Below, piece by piece: positions 35,362 through 43,358 of a stretch of DNA of 64,000 nucleotides. The position numbers and the translations under genes were made by a program. Every line of letters starts with the position of its first letter. Within the stretch, counting starts at the first letter, position 1. The notes below the pieces were generated by a model. That model was given only the letters and a program-made list of their open reading frames with translations, was not told the origin of the DNA and searched no databases. This DNA comes from Arthrobacter sp. ISL-28. Lineage in GTDB: Bacteria; Actinomycetota; Actinomycetes; Actinomycetales; Micrococcaceae. The stretch spans positions 62,001 to 126,000 of the forward strand of contig NZ_JAGGPJ010000027.1 in NCBI RefSeq assembly GCF_018613875.1, in the 5' to 3' direction.

Positions 35362-36087
35362 ATGGAGTTCATGATCAGCGGACGAAATCTGACGGTCTCA
35401 GACCGCTTCCGCGAATACGCGGGCGAAAAGATCTCGAAGATCGAATCGCTCGGGGACAAGGTCCAGAGGGTGGACGCGAAGGTTTCCAAGGAAACGAACG
35501 CACGCCAGACCGGCGACCAGCTCACGGTTGAAGTGACAGTCCTGGGCCGAGGCCCCGTTATCCGTGCCGAAGCAAGCGCCGCAGACAAGTTCGCCGCGTT
35601 CGATCTCGCCTACAACAAGCTGCTTGAGCGGCTCCGCCGGGCCAAGGACCGCAAAAAGGTCCATCACGGACGGCACACGCCCAAGGCGGTACGCGAGGCA
35701 ACAGCAGCCCTGGAGCCTGCCAGTTCCAACGAGCCTATCTACGTCGAAGCGAGCCACCGTGCCGAGCCTGCGCCGAAGCCGGCCGAGAAGTCGCCGTACG
35801 ACGTCGACAATGACATTCCTGCCGGAGATTCTCCGGTTTTGATCCGCCGCAAGATCTTCCCGGCCGCGTCCCTCACGCTGGATGACGCCGTGGACAACAT
35901 GGAACTTATCGGCCACGACTTTTATCTCTTCGTGGACAAGGCCACGAACGCGCCGTCGGTGGTCTACCGGCGCCGCGGCTGGACGTACGGGGTCATCACC
36001 CTGGACCACTACTGCGAGCCCGGTGAGAACACCTTAGAGGAGAAGATCCACGCTTACCGCTCCGACGATGCGGCTGCAACAGCCTAG
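35362..36087 (+). CDS. hpf: Long-form ribosome hibernation promoting factor HPF
   Basis: A 241-residue HPF. The N-terminal ribosome-binding domain (residues 1-100: FMISGRNLTVSDRFREYAGE; DRKKVHHGRH) is joined by a linker to the C-terminal dimerisation domain (SPVLIRRKIFPAASLTLDDA; GHDFYLFVDKATNAPSVVYR). This two-domain form makes 100S ribosome dimers in resting cells without RMF. The ATG at 35362 has TTGGAGGG 4 nt upstream; the codon at 35350 only extends the frame into the ribosome-binding site. Confidence 0.95.
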   Translation: MEFMISGRNLTVSDRFREYAGEKISKIESLGDKVQRVDAKVSKETNARQTGDQLTVEVTVLGRGPVIRAEASAADKFAAFDLAYNKLLERLRRAKDRKKVHHGRHTPKAVREATAALEPASSNEPIYVEASHRAEPAPKPAEKSPYDVDNDIPAGDSPVLIRRKIFPAASLTLDDAVDNMELIGHDFYLFVDKATNAPSVVYRRRGWTYGVITLDHYCEPGENTLEEKIHAYRSDDAAATA

Positions 36088-36116
36088 GATGGTGCCCTAA
36101 CTGCGAAAGGGCTGAC

Positions 36117-37343
36117 ATGGGTGCAACGCTGAGCCTTTCACAGGCCCGACGGATCGCACTGGCAGCCCAAGGACTGCACAAAGGACGGCCCGCCGGCCCC
36201 GTGACCTCACGGGCGGTGGGCCGGACCTTTGCCCAGATTCAGCTCGTTCAGATCGACTCGGTCAACGTCCTGGCGAGGAGCCACTTTCTTCCGTTTTTCT
36301 CAAGGCTTGGCAATTACGACCGCACGATCCTACAGCGGATGGCGGGCAAGCATCCGCGGCGGATGGTGGAGTACTGGGCGCACGAGGCGAGTTTCATCCG
36401 GCCTGAGCATTTCCCGGACCTCGTGGCCTGGCAGAACCGCACCTGGGTGGGAGCCTCAGCCATGGACCCTGACCTGCGGTCCACTGTCACCCGGCTGGTG
36501 CTGGATGCACTGGCAGACGGAAAACCGATGACGGCCGCCGAACTGACAGCGGCCATCGGCCACGTGGAGGACCGTAAAGACGTCAACTGGGGCTGGAACT
36601 GGAATGCGGTCAAGCGCGTTCTCGAACACCTGTTTGAGGAGGGGGCCGTGTCGTCGGCATCGCGAACGGACCAGTTCGAACGCAGGTATGCGCTGACCCG
36701 CGACGTGCTGCGGGCCACAGCGCCGGCAGCGGCACCGGATCCCGAGGCGGCCATGGACAGGCTCATCGAGGCAGCGGCCCGGGCGCATGGCATTGGGACT
36801 GTAAGGTGTTTTGCCGACTATTTCAGGACACCGCTGAAGGCGGCGGCCCCATCAGTCCAGCGTCTCGTGGACGGCGGACTGCTTGAGCCGGCGACGGTGC
36901 GCGGCTGGGACCGGAAACTGTTCCGTCACGTCGATGCGGGGCTGCCGCGCGCTGCGACGGGCCGGGCGTTGCTCAGCCCGTTCGATTCGTTGGTCTTCGA
37001 GCGCCGCCGGCTCGAAGAGCTGTTCGGATTCCACTACCGGATCGAGATCTACACGCCTGAACCAAAGCGCCGGTTCGGTTACTACGTCCTTCCGTTCCTT
37101 CTTCGCGACCGCCTCGTGGCCAGAGTGGACCTCAAAGCCGACCGGGCCGGCGGAAAGCTGCTGGCCAGGGCATGCTTTGGCGAGCCGGACGCGCCTGCGG
37201 ACACCGCCGTCGAACTTGCGGCCGAACTGCGGCTCATGGCCGACTGGCTGGGGCTGGACGACGTAGTGGTGTCCCCGTCCGGGGACATCGCCGGAGCGGT
37301 GGGAGCCGCCGTCCGGGGGACAGGACAGCAGTATCCGCTCTGA
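36117..37343 (+). CDS. YcaQ/AlkX-type winged-helix DNA glycosylase-like protein
   Basis: A 408-residue protein with tandem winged helices of the HTH_42 (YcaQ/AlkZ) family, whose characterised members remove alkylated bases or unhook interstrand crosslinks. The family catalytic segment is visible as AQIQLVQIDSVNVLARSHFL, with the Q-x-D form typical of the YcaQ branch, followed by EYWAHEASFIRPEHFP. The ATG has GAAAGGG 7 nt upstream. It is 29 nt after hpf and before secA, so it may ride on the same transcript as hpf. Confidence 0.85.
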   Translation: MGATLSLSQARRIALAAQGLHKGRPAGPVTSRAVGRTFAQIQLVQIDSVNVLARSHFLPFFSRLGNYDRTILQRMAGKHPRRMVEYWAHEASFIRPEHFPDLVAWQNRTWVGASAMDPDLRSTVTRLVLDALADGKPMTAAELTAAIGHVEDRKDVNWGWNWNAVKRVLEHLFEEGAVSSASRTDQFERRYALTRDVLRATAPAAAPDPEAAMDRLIEAAARAHGIGTVRCFADYFRTPLKAAAPSVQRLVDGGLLEPATVRGWDRKLFRHVDAGLPRAATGRALLSPFDSLVFERRRLEELFGFHYRIEIYTPEPKRRFGYYVLPFLLRDRLVARVDLKADRAGGKLLARACFGEPDAPADTAVELAAELRLMADWLGLDDVVVSPSGDIAGAVGAAVRGTGQQYPL

Positions 37344-37426
37344 GGGAACAGGGGTACGTGCTTTGCGTCTCTCCCGTAGACTAAACACGCCAGAATTCGG
37401 CAGCATGAGACTGGGAGCAACTTCAC

Positions 37427-40156
37427 GTGGCATCACTAATCGAAAAACTTCTCCGCACGGGTGACAAAAAAACCCTGAGGCAACTGCGGAACTATGCCGA
37501 TTCCATTAACGCCCTTGAAGACTCCTTCAAAACCTTCACCGATGCGGAGCTGCGGGAAGAAACGGACCGGCTGCGGGAGCGTCACCAGGACGGCGAAAAG
37601 CTCGACGATCTCCTCCCGGAGGCTTTCGCCGCTGTCCGCGAGGCATCCTCGCGTACCCTGGGCATGCGCCACTTCGACGTCCAGCTCATGGGTGGTGCAG
37701 CCCTCCACCTTGGCAACATCGCGGAAATGAAGACCGGTGAAGGCAAGACGCTCGTGGCCACCGCTCCGGCCTTCCTCAACGCCCTGGCAGGCAAGGGCGT
37801 CCACGTCGTCACGGTCAACGACTACCTCGCCGAATACCAGTCCGAGCTGATGGGCCGTGTCTACCGCTTCCTTGGTCTTACCAGCGGCTGCATCCTCTCC
37901 AACCAGGATCCGGCCGTCCGGCGGCTGCAGTACGCCGCGGACATCACGTACGGCACCAACAACGAATTCGGCTTCGACTACCTCCGCGACAACATGGCGT
38001 GGGACAAGTCGGAGCTCGTTCAGCGCGGACACCACTTCGCCATCGTCGATGAAGTCGACTCCATCCTCATTGACGAGGCCCGCACCCCGCTCATCATCTC
38101 CGGTCCTGCACAGGGCGACACCAACCGGTGGTACAGCGAGTTCGCCAAGGTTGTCCTGCGGCTGCAGCCGGAGAAGGATTATGAGGTCGACGAAAAGAAG
38201 CGCACCGTCGGCGTGCTCGAAGGCGGCATTGAAAAGGTCGAGGACTACCTGGGCATCCAGAACCTCTACGAATCCGCGAACACCCCGCTGATCGGCTTCC
38301 TGAACAACGCCATCAAGGCGAAGGAACTGTTCAAGCGGGACAAGGATTACGTCATCCTCGACGGGGAAGTGCTTATCGTTGACGAGCACACCGGCCGTAT
38401 CCTGGCCGGCCGCCGCTACAACGAGGGCATGCACCAGGCAATCGAAGCCAAAGAAGGCGTCGAGATCAAGGCCGAGAACCAGACCCTGGCCACTGTGACG
38501 CTGCAGAACTACTTCCGCATGTACGACAAACTGTCCGGCATGACCGGCACGGCGGAAACCGAAGCTGCCGAATTCATGAGCACGTACAAGCTTGGCGTGG
38601 TGGCCATCCCCACAAACCGGGACATGATTCGGATTGACCGGTCGGACCTGGTCTACAAGAACGAAACCGTCAAGTTCGATGCGGTGGTCCAGGATATTGC
38701 CGAACGCCATGAAACGGGCCAGCCTGTGCTGGTTGGCACCACAAGCGTCGAAAAGAGCGAGTACCTTTCCAGGCTGCTGGCCAAGCAAGGCATCCGGCAT
38801 GAGGTACTGAACGCCAAGAACCATGCCCGGGAAGCGGCCATCGTTGCCCAGGCGGGGCGCAAGGGCGCCGTTACTGTTGCCACGAACATGGCCGGCCGCG
38901 GAACGGACATCATGCTGGGCGGCAACGCCGAGTTTACAGCCATCGCCGAACTCGCCCGGCAGGGCCTGGACCCCGAAGAGAACTCGGTGGAGTACGAGGC
39001 TGCGTGGCCGCATGCCCTGGAGGCCGCCAAGCAGGCGGTCAAGGAAGAGCACGCGGAAGTACTGGACCTCGGCGGACTCTACGTGCTGGGGACCGAGCGG
39101 CACGAGTCGCGCCGGATCGACAACCAGCTCCGCGGGCGCTCCGGCCGCCAGGGCGACCCCGGCGAATCCCGTTTCTACCTTTCGCTGACTGACGACCTCA
39201 TGCGTCTGTTCAACTCCGGGGCAGCCGAACGCCTGATGAACAGCTCCGTCCCCGATGACGTGGCACTGGAATCCAAGCTCGTGTCCCGCGCCATCGCCTC
39301 GGCCCAGGGCCAGGTTGAGGGCAGGAACGCCGAACAGCGGAAGAACGTCCTGAAATACGACGACGTCCTCAACCGTCAGCGTGAAGCCATCTATGGCGAC
39401 CGCCGTCGGATTCTTGAGGGTGACGACCTTCATGAAAAGGTGCAGTTCTTCCTGGAAGACACCATCAACGCCCTCATCGATGAAGCCACCTCTGAAGGCA
39501 ACGGAGACGACTGGGATTTCGACCAGCTCTGGACCAACCTCAAGACGCTCTATCCCGTGACCGTCACCTCGCACGATGTGATCGATGAGGCGGGCGGGAA
39601 ATCGCGCATCACTGTTGAGTTCCTGAAGGAAGAGATCCTCTCCGACGCCAAACTGGTGTACCAGGCCCGCGAGGAGGCCATCGGCTCCGAAAGTATGCGT
39701 GAGCTTGAGCGGCGCGTTGTTCTTTCCGTCATCGGACGGAAATGGCAGGAGCACCTGTATGAGATGGACTACCTCAAGGAAGGCATCGGCCTGCGCGCCA
39801 TGGCACAGCGTGATCCGCTGGTGGAATACCAGCGCGAAGGCTTCACGATGTTCCAGGCCATGATGGAAGCCATCCGTGAGGAGAGCGTCGGCTTCCTCTT
39901 CAACCTTGAGGTTGAGGTTACTCCCGCCGAAGACGTCGTGGTGGCGGATGCCGCCGGCGGACACACGGAACACCACGAGCCGCAGATCCATGCCGCCGGG
40001 CTGGAAGCCCCTGAAAAGCCGGCCCAGCTGCAGTACACCGCGCCGGCGGAAGGCGGCGGAACCCAGACCCGTGTCGAGGGCAGGGCGGCCGGACGCTCCG
40101 GAAATCCGGCCAAGGCCGCAGCGCAGACCCGCCGTGACGCCAAGAAGAAGCGCTAA
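37427..40156 (+). CDS. secA: Preprotein translocase ATPase SecA
   Basis: A 909-residue SecA motor. Walker A is EMKTGEGKTLVATAP near residue 103, the DEAD-type box is DEVDSILIDEARTPLIISG, and the second nucleotide-binding fold includes TNMAGRGTDIMLGGNAEF and RGRSGRQGDPGESRFYLSL. The C terminus is a Thr/Gln/Arg-rich tail ending in KKKR and lacks the zinc-binding cysteine motif of the proteobacterial protein. The GTG start is used (MASLIEKLLRTGDKKTLRQL). It drives protein export through SecYEG. A strong hairpin follows. Confidence 0.97.
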   Translation: MASLIEKLLRTGDKKTLRQLRNYADSINALEDSFKTFTDAELREETDRLRERHQDGEKLDDLLPEAFAAVREASSRTLGMRHFDVQLMGGAALHLGNIAEMKTGEGKTLVATAPAFLNALAGKGVHVVTVNDYLAEYQSELMGRVYRFLGLTSGCILSNQDPAVRRLQYAADITYGTNNEFGFDYLRDNMAWDKSELVQRGHHFAIVDEVDSILIDEARTPLIISGPAQGDTNRWYSEFAKVVLRLQPEKDYEVDEKKRTVGVLEGGIEKVEDYLGIQNLYESANTPLIGFLNNAIKAKELFKRDKDYVILDGEVLIVDEHTGRILAGRRYNEGMHQAIEAKEGVEIKAENQTLATVTLQNYFRMYDKLSGMTGTAETEAAEFMSTYKLGVVAIPTNRDMIRIDRSDLVYKNETVKFDAVVQDIAERHETGQPVLVGTTSVEKSEYLSRLLAKQGIRHEVLNAKNHAREAAIVAQAGRKGAVTVATNMAGRGTDIMLGGNAEFTAIAELARQGLDPEENSVEYEAAWPHALEAAKQAVKEEHAEVLDLGGLYVLGTERHESRRIDNQLRGRSGRQGDPGESRFYLSLTDDLMRLFNSGAAERLMNSSVPDDVALESKLVSRAIASAQGQVEGRNAEQRKNVLKYDDVLNRQREAIYGDRRRILEGDDLHEKVQFFLEDTINALIDEATSEGNGDDWDFDQLWTNLKTLYPVTVTSHDVIDEAGGKSRITVEFLKEEILSDAKLVYQAREEAIGSESMRELERRVVLSVIGRKWQEHLYEMDYLKEGIGLRAMAQRDPLVEYQREGFTMFQAMMEAIREESVGFLFNLEVEVTPAEDVVVADAAGGHTEHHEPQIHAAGLEAPEKPAQLQYTAPAEGGGTQTRVEGRAAGRSGNPAKAAAQTRRDAKKKR

Positions 40157-40181
40157 CGGCCGGATCGGTTGAGAAAACTAA

Positions 40182-40218
40182 CAGCGGGGGACTTGGGCAG
40201 ATGCCCAGGTCCCCGCTG
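40182..40218. terminator. Bidirectional hairpin between secA and the Rv3235-like gene
   Basis: Arms at 40182-40198 and 40203-40218 pair with one bulge and one wobble. The T-tract is on the minus-strand side (TTAGTTTTC), so it serves best as terminator of the minus-strand gene while also stopping secA reading. Confidence 0.78.
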
Positions 40219-40229
40219 CTTACGTCCGT

Positions 40230-40658
40230 TCATCCGATCTCCAGGGCGGTCACCCGCCAGATTTGCTTGCTGCGCTCCAGCCGGACAGCGACGGCGCGTG
40301 TCCTCAGTTCGTCGGTCACCACAGCACTGGCTTCGTAGATATCGGGCGTAACCTCGCACGCCCGCACGGACCGGACCGTGGGGTTCCGGTGAAGGCGTGC
40401 CAGCGTCCGGGGTGCGCGCGCAGCTTCCCGCCGTGTCAGGCAGGCCCGATGCTGCAGGGCCAGAAGGCACCGCTGGTCCAGCCGCCGCGCCAGCTGGTTG
40501 ATCGGTCTGGTTCCGGCGAGGACTTCTATGGCGGCCTGGACGGTGGATCTGGTGATGGCGCAAACTTCCCGCACCTCTTGCGCGGCATCAGTCCCCAACA
40601 CAGGGATGGCCTGTGGCGCTGTGGTGCCCGCGCTCCGGACTGTGATTGCTGCAGTCAT
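40230..40658 (-). CDS. Rv3235 family protein of unknown function
   Basis: A 142-residue cytoplasmic, Arg/Ala-rich protein. It resembles the Rv3235 family by the segments EVREVCAITRSTVQAAIEVL, GTRPINQLARRLDQRCL and IYEASAVVTDELRTRAVAVR and by its location next to secA, as in mycobacteria. There is no signal peptide or membrane helix. Function unknown. It lies downstream of the LysM gene on the same strand with a 71-bp gap, so they may be cotranscribed. Confidence 0.78.
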   Translation of the reverse strand: MTAAITVRSAGTTAPQAIPVLGTDAAQEVREVCAITRSTVQAAIEVLAGTRPINQLARRLDQRCLLALQHRACLTRREAARAPRTLARLHRNPTVRSVRACEVTPDIYEASAVVTDELRTRAVAVRLERSKQIWRVTALEIG

Positions 40659-40729
40659 GATTCGGTCCTTTAGTTTGAAGTGGAATTGCAGGCACGTTGC
40701 AACGCGGAGGCGGAGGGAGCAGCAGGGGC

Positions 40730-41593
40730 TCAGGGACTCCTGAGTATCTGGCCAGGCAGCAGGACATCGGGATTCGCGCCGATGGCAGCCCTGTTTGCCT
40801 CAAACCATCGGGGCCATTCCAAGGCGATTTCGACGTCAGACGCCCCGGGCCCCAGCGCCTCGGCCGCGATGGTCCAGAGCGAATCACCCGACCTGACCAC
40901 CACGTCCGTGCGGGGTACTTCCGAGCGGGCAGTAGCGCCCTGCTGTTCACGTGAGGCCCTGACCGGCGCGGAAGTCACCAGTCCGGGAGTAATGACCGGG
41001 GGATGCGGTTGCCATTGCGGCTGAACGTCCGCAGCGCCGGGCTCCGGCTGCCCAGCGCTGGCATTTTCGGGCGCGGATTCGTTGGAGGCCATCATCTGGC
41101 GGACCACCTGCGCGGTAGTGCTTTGGGCAGTGGTGCTTTGGGGCGACTGGCTTTCGGTGGGCGCCCACGCTCCAGCTACTGCGGCGCAGCCGCTCGTGTC
41201 CGTGCCGGCCGCCGGCATGTTTTCCGCATGAGCGAGGGGTGCCCCGATGAGCTGCACTCCGACAGCAGCCAGGGCTAACCGGCGCATGAAGGCAGGGCTG
41301 CAGCGTCCGCTTAACGCGGCGGCATGTTTCAGGCCCGCCCGTTCACACATGGCTGCCGTGAAGGCAGCCATGAGTGACAGCACCCACCAGGCCGCAATGA
41401 GCAAACCGGCAGCTATCGACAGCATGCCAAGGAGATCCTCGAAGGCAAGGTGCTGCTGCCGGGATGCGGAGCGCTGCCAGCGTTCGACGAGGCTGACCCC
41501 GGTCAATGCCAAAAAACAGCCGAGTCCCAGGATGGTCAGTGCCATGGCTGCGTCGGACCGGACGGGCGGCGGTGGTGGTGCGGACGGATGCAT
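40730..41593 (-). CDS. Membrane protein with C-terminal LysM domain
   Basis: A 287-residue protein. Two N-terminal transmembrane helices (MALTILGLGCFLALTGVSLV; MLSIAAGLLIAAWWVLSLMA) and a third hydrophobic stretch (LALAAVGVQLIGAPLAHAEN) precede a Ser/Thr/Gln-rich linker and one C-terminal LysM domain (VVRSGDSLWTIAAEALGPGA; LLPGQILRSP), which binds peptidoglycan in the family. It is divergent from the unknown gene at 41748 across a palindrome. No clear ribosome-binding site precedes the ATG. Confidence 0.82.
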   Translation of the reverse strand: MHPSAPPPPPVRSDAAMALTILGLGCFLALTGVSLVERWQRSASRQQHLAFEDLLGMLSIAAGLLIAAWWVLSLMAAFTAAMCERAGLKHAAALSGRCSPAFMRRLALAAVGVQLIGAPLAHAENMPAAGTDTSGCAAVAGAWAPTESQSPQSTTAQSTTAQVVRQMMASNESAPENASAGQPEPGAADVQPQWQPHPPVITPGLVTSAPVRASREQQGATARSEVPRTDVVVRSGDSLWTIAAEALGPGASDVEIALEWPRWFEANRAAIGANPDVLLPGQILRSP

Positions 41594-41618
41594 GGCGGAC
41601 TCATTTCATTGGTTGATG

Positions 41619-41649
41619 CATTTTGATGTAGTTTGACTACATTTAATGC
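41619..41649. promoter_or_regulatory. Operator-like inverted repeat in the divergent LysM / 41748 promoter region
   Basis: ATGTAG (41626-41631), TTTGA, CTACAT (41637-41642) form a perfect 17-bp inverted repeat, extended imperfectly outward by GCATT and AATGC. It lies 33 nt upstream of the LysM gene start and about 100 nt upstream of the other gene. Confidence 0.45.
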
Positions 41650-41712
41650 CAGTGGAGTCAGTTTGTAGTATTCGGAAGACAGTTGTCCAGAGAAAGGCGG
41701 AGTTCTTTTGAA

Positions 41713-41741
41713 TTGACCCCTCTCGGCCTTCCGCCTACGCT
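41713..41741 (+). promoter_or_regulatory. Candidate leaderless promoter of the gene at 41748
   Basis: TTGACC (41713-41718), a 17-bp spacer, and TACGCT (41736-41741) match a housekeeping promoter. The -10 ends 6 nt before the ATG, so transcription should start at the start codon. No ribosome-binding site is present, which agrees. Confidence 0.6.
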
Positions 41742-41747
41742 GGCGCC

Positions 41748-42320
41748 ATGCGATGGAATGCCCTGTTCGACGACCTCGAGGCACAGATGGCCGAGGCCGA
41801 TGTCCTGGGGCGCGAGTCCGAGGTGTCCGAACGGTCCAGGGCGGACACGGCGGCCATCAGCCTGGCCGACCGGGTCCGCGGGTCACTTGGCCGCCGCGTC
41901 GGAGTTCATCTGGTCTCCGGTTCGGTCTTCAGGGGGACGCTCAGCCACGCCGGCGCGGAAAGCCTGGTGATAGACGAGGCGGCGCACCAGATTTTGGTGC
42001 CATACGCCGCGGTGTCGCATTACATCGGGATTGGCCGCACTGCGGTGGGCGAATCATCGGCAGTACGGCGGAAGCTGGGGCTGGCCAGCGCACTCCGGAG
42101 CCTTTCGCGGGACAGGGCAGCCCTGACCGTCCTGCTGGCCAGCGGCGCGGCAGGGGAAGTGCGGATCCCCGGCGTCATTGACAGGGTGGGGCGGGACTTT
42201 TTCGACCTCGCGATCACGCCGCCGGGCGAAGCACGCCGGGCGTCCAATGTAATGGACGTGGCAACAATTCCCTTCGGGTCCCTGGCGGCGCTTCGGTCGG
42301 CACGGCCCGGAGAGATCTAA
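41748..42320 (+). CDS. Conserved hypothetical protein
   Basis: A 190-residue soluble protein not recognised as any named family. The N-terminal 45 residues are helical and charged (LFDDLEAQMAEADVLGRESE). The middle (about 50-95: GRRVGVHLVSGSVFRGTLSH, AAHQILVPYAAVSHYIGIG) reads like a small beta barrel, similar in rhythm to Sm-like folds, and a second such stretch follows (GEVRIPGVIDRVGRDFFDLA). That structural reading is a guess. It is divergent from the LysM gene and convergent with a small HTH gene. Confidence 0.6.
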   Translation: MRWNALFDDLEAQMAEADVLGRESEVSERSRADTAAISLADRVRGSLGRRVGVHLVSGSVFRGTLSHAGAESLVIDEAAHQILVPYAAVSHYIGIGRTAVGESSAVRRKLGLASALRSLSRDRAALTVLLASGAAGEVRIPGVIDRVGRDFFDLAITPPGEARRASNVMDVATIPFGSLAALRSARPGEI

Positions 42321-42342
42321 CTTCTTCCGGGTTACGGGGGAA

Positions 42343-42558
42343 TCAGGGTGACTTCGACTTGGCCTCTTCGATCATCCGGCTGGCTTCGGCATAACGCTCT
42401 TCGATGTACTGCTCGAGCATTTTCTCTTCGACGCGCCACTGGCCGCGGCCGCCCACTTGGATGGCCTTCAGTTCGCCGCTGCGGACAAGCGCGTAGGCCG
42501 CGGGCGAGTTGATCTGAAGCTGCTCGGCTACATCTGCAAGGGTCAGGAAACGGGGCAT
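42343..42558 (-). CDS. Small MerR/excisionase-type helix-turn-helix protein
   Basis: A 71-residue DNA-binding protein with a single winged-helix-like HTH_17 domain (FLTLADVAEQLQINSPAAYA, LVRSGELKAIQVGGRGQWRV) and a helical tail. The length and fold are like BldC/AlpA regulators. CAGAAT lies 6 nt before the ATG. It is divergent from the SAF-ParA pair and could regulate it. An imperfect GGCAT/ATGCC palindrome at 42576-42594 lies in the shared promoter region. Confidence 0.8.
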   Translation of the reverse strand: MPRFLTLADVAEQLQINSPAAYALVRSGELKAIQVGGRGQWRVEEKMLEQYIEERYAEASRMIEEAKSKSP

Positions 42559-42713
42559 AGCTCAATTCTGCCACCGGCATTGTCAAATGATGCCGTTATC
42601 CACAGTTTGATGATGTTTGGTTCCGTGACTTTCCGTTTGCTCACGTATGCCGTAACAATGATCTTGATCGGGGCATCAGGGGCGCCCGACGCATCAAGGG
42701 GGAGCAAGTACGC

Positions 42714-43358
42714 ATGAGTGCCAGCGCCACGGCTACGGGAGCCCGACTGAAGAAGCCTTCGTGGAAGGACCCCCGGCTCCTGGTGGGGGTGCTGCTGGTC
42801 CTCGCGTCAGTTGCCGGTGTCATTGCCCTCGTTGGCAGCGCAGACCGAACTACTGAAGTTTTTGCCGCCCGGGAGCCTATTGCCGTGGGGGAGAGGCTCA
42901 CTCCCGAAAACGTCGGCAGGGTCAAGGTGCGGCTGGGAGAGGTCGAGGCGCACTACATCACGGCGGAGTCCGGCATGCCCGACGGGGCCGTGGCGGTCCA
43001 ACGGATAGGAAAGGACCAGCTGCTGCCGCGGGAAAGCCTCGGCAGCGTGGACGCCTTGGACAGGAAGCCCGTCTCCGTTACTGTCCGGGAAGAGCTGCCC
43101 GAGCAGGCGGTTGCGGGAACCCGTGTGGACGTATGGGTTTCACTGCCCGACGCGCGGAATGGCTTTGCGCCGCCGAAGCTGCTTCTCCCCGGTGCAGAGA
43201 TAGCCCACGTATCGTCGGGCTCGACAGCTCTCGGATCATCCAAATCCACTGTCTTGATGGTCCTGGTGGAGGACAGCCAGATGCCGTCGCTTCTCGGCGC
43301 GCAGGCCAATGAAGCCAAAATCTCCGTGGTTTGGAATCCCGCCGGTGCTGCCAAATGA
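42714..43358 (+). CDS. SAF domain membrane protein (CpaB/RcpC-like)
   Basis: A 214-residue protein with one N-terminal transmembrane helix (LLVGVLLVLASVAGVIALVG) and a SAF domain (EPIAVGERLTPENVGRVKVR; LPRESLGSVDALDRKPVSV). This plan is that of CpaB/RcpC-type proteins of Flp pilus systems and of actinobacterial relatives without pili. AAGGGGGAG precedes the ATG. Its stop overlaps the next ATG (ATGA), so it is coupled to a ParA-like ATPase. No pilin, secretin or TadA gene is in view. Confidence 0.82.
   Translation: MSASATATGARLKKPSWKDPRLLVGVLLVLASVAGVIALVGSADRTTEVFAAREPIAVGERLTPENVGRVKVRLGEVEAHYITAESGMPDGAVAVQRIGKDQLLPRESLGSVDALDRKPVSVTVREELPEQAVAGTRVDVWVSLPDARNGFAPPKLLLPGAEIAHVSSGSTALGSSKSTVLMVLVEDSQMPSLLGAQANEAKISVVWNPAGAAK

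Noticed and set aside
37436..39991. An 851-residue minus-strand open frame within secA
   Set aside because: Antisense shadow of secA; the plus-strand frame carries every SecA motif.
42596..42604. A perfect DnaA box (TTATCCACA)
   Set aside because: It is single and lies between ordinary genes; an origin would need a cluster of boxes and neighbouring dnaA/dnaN.
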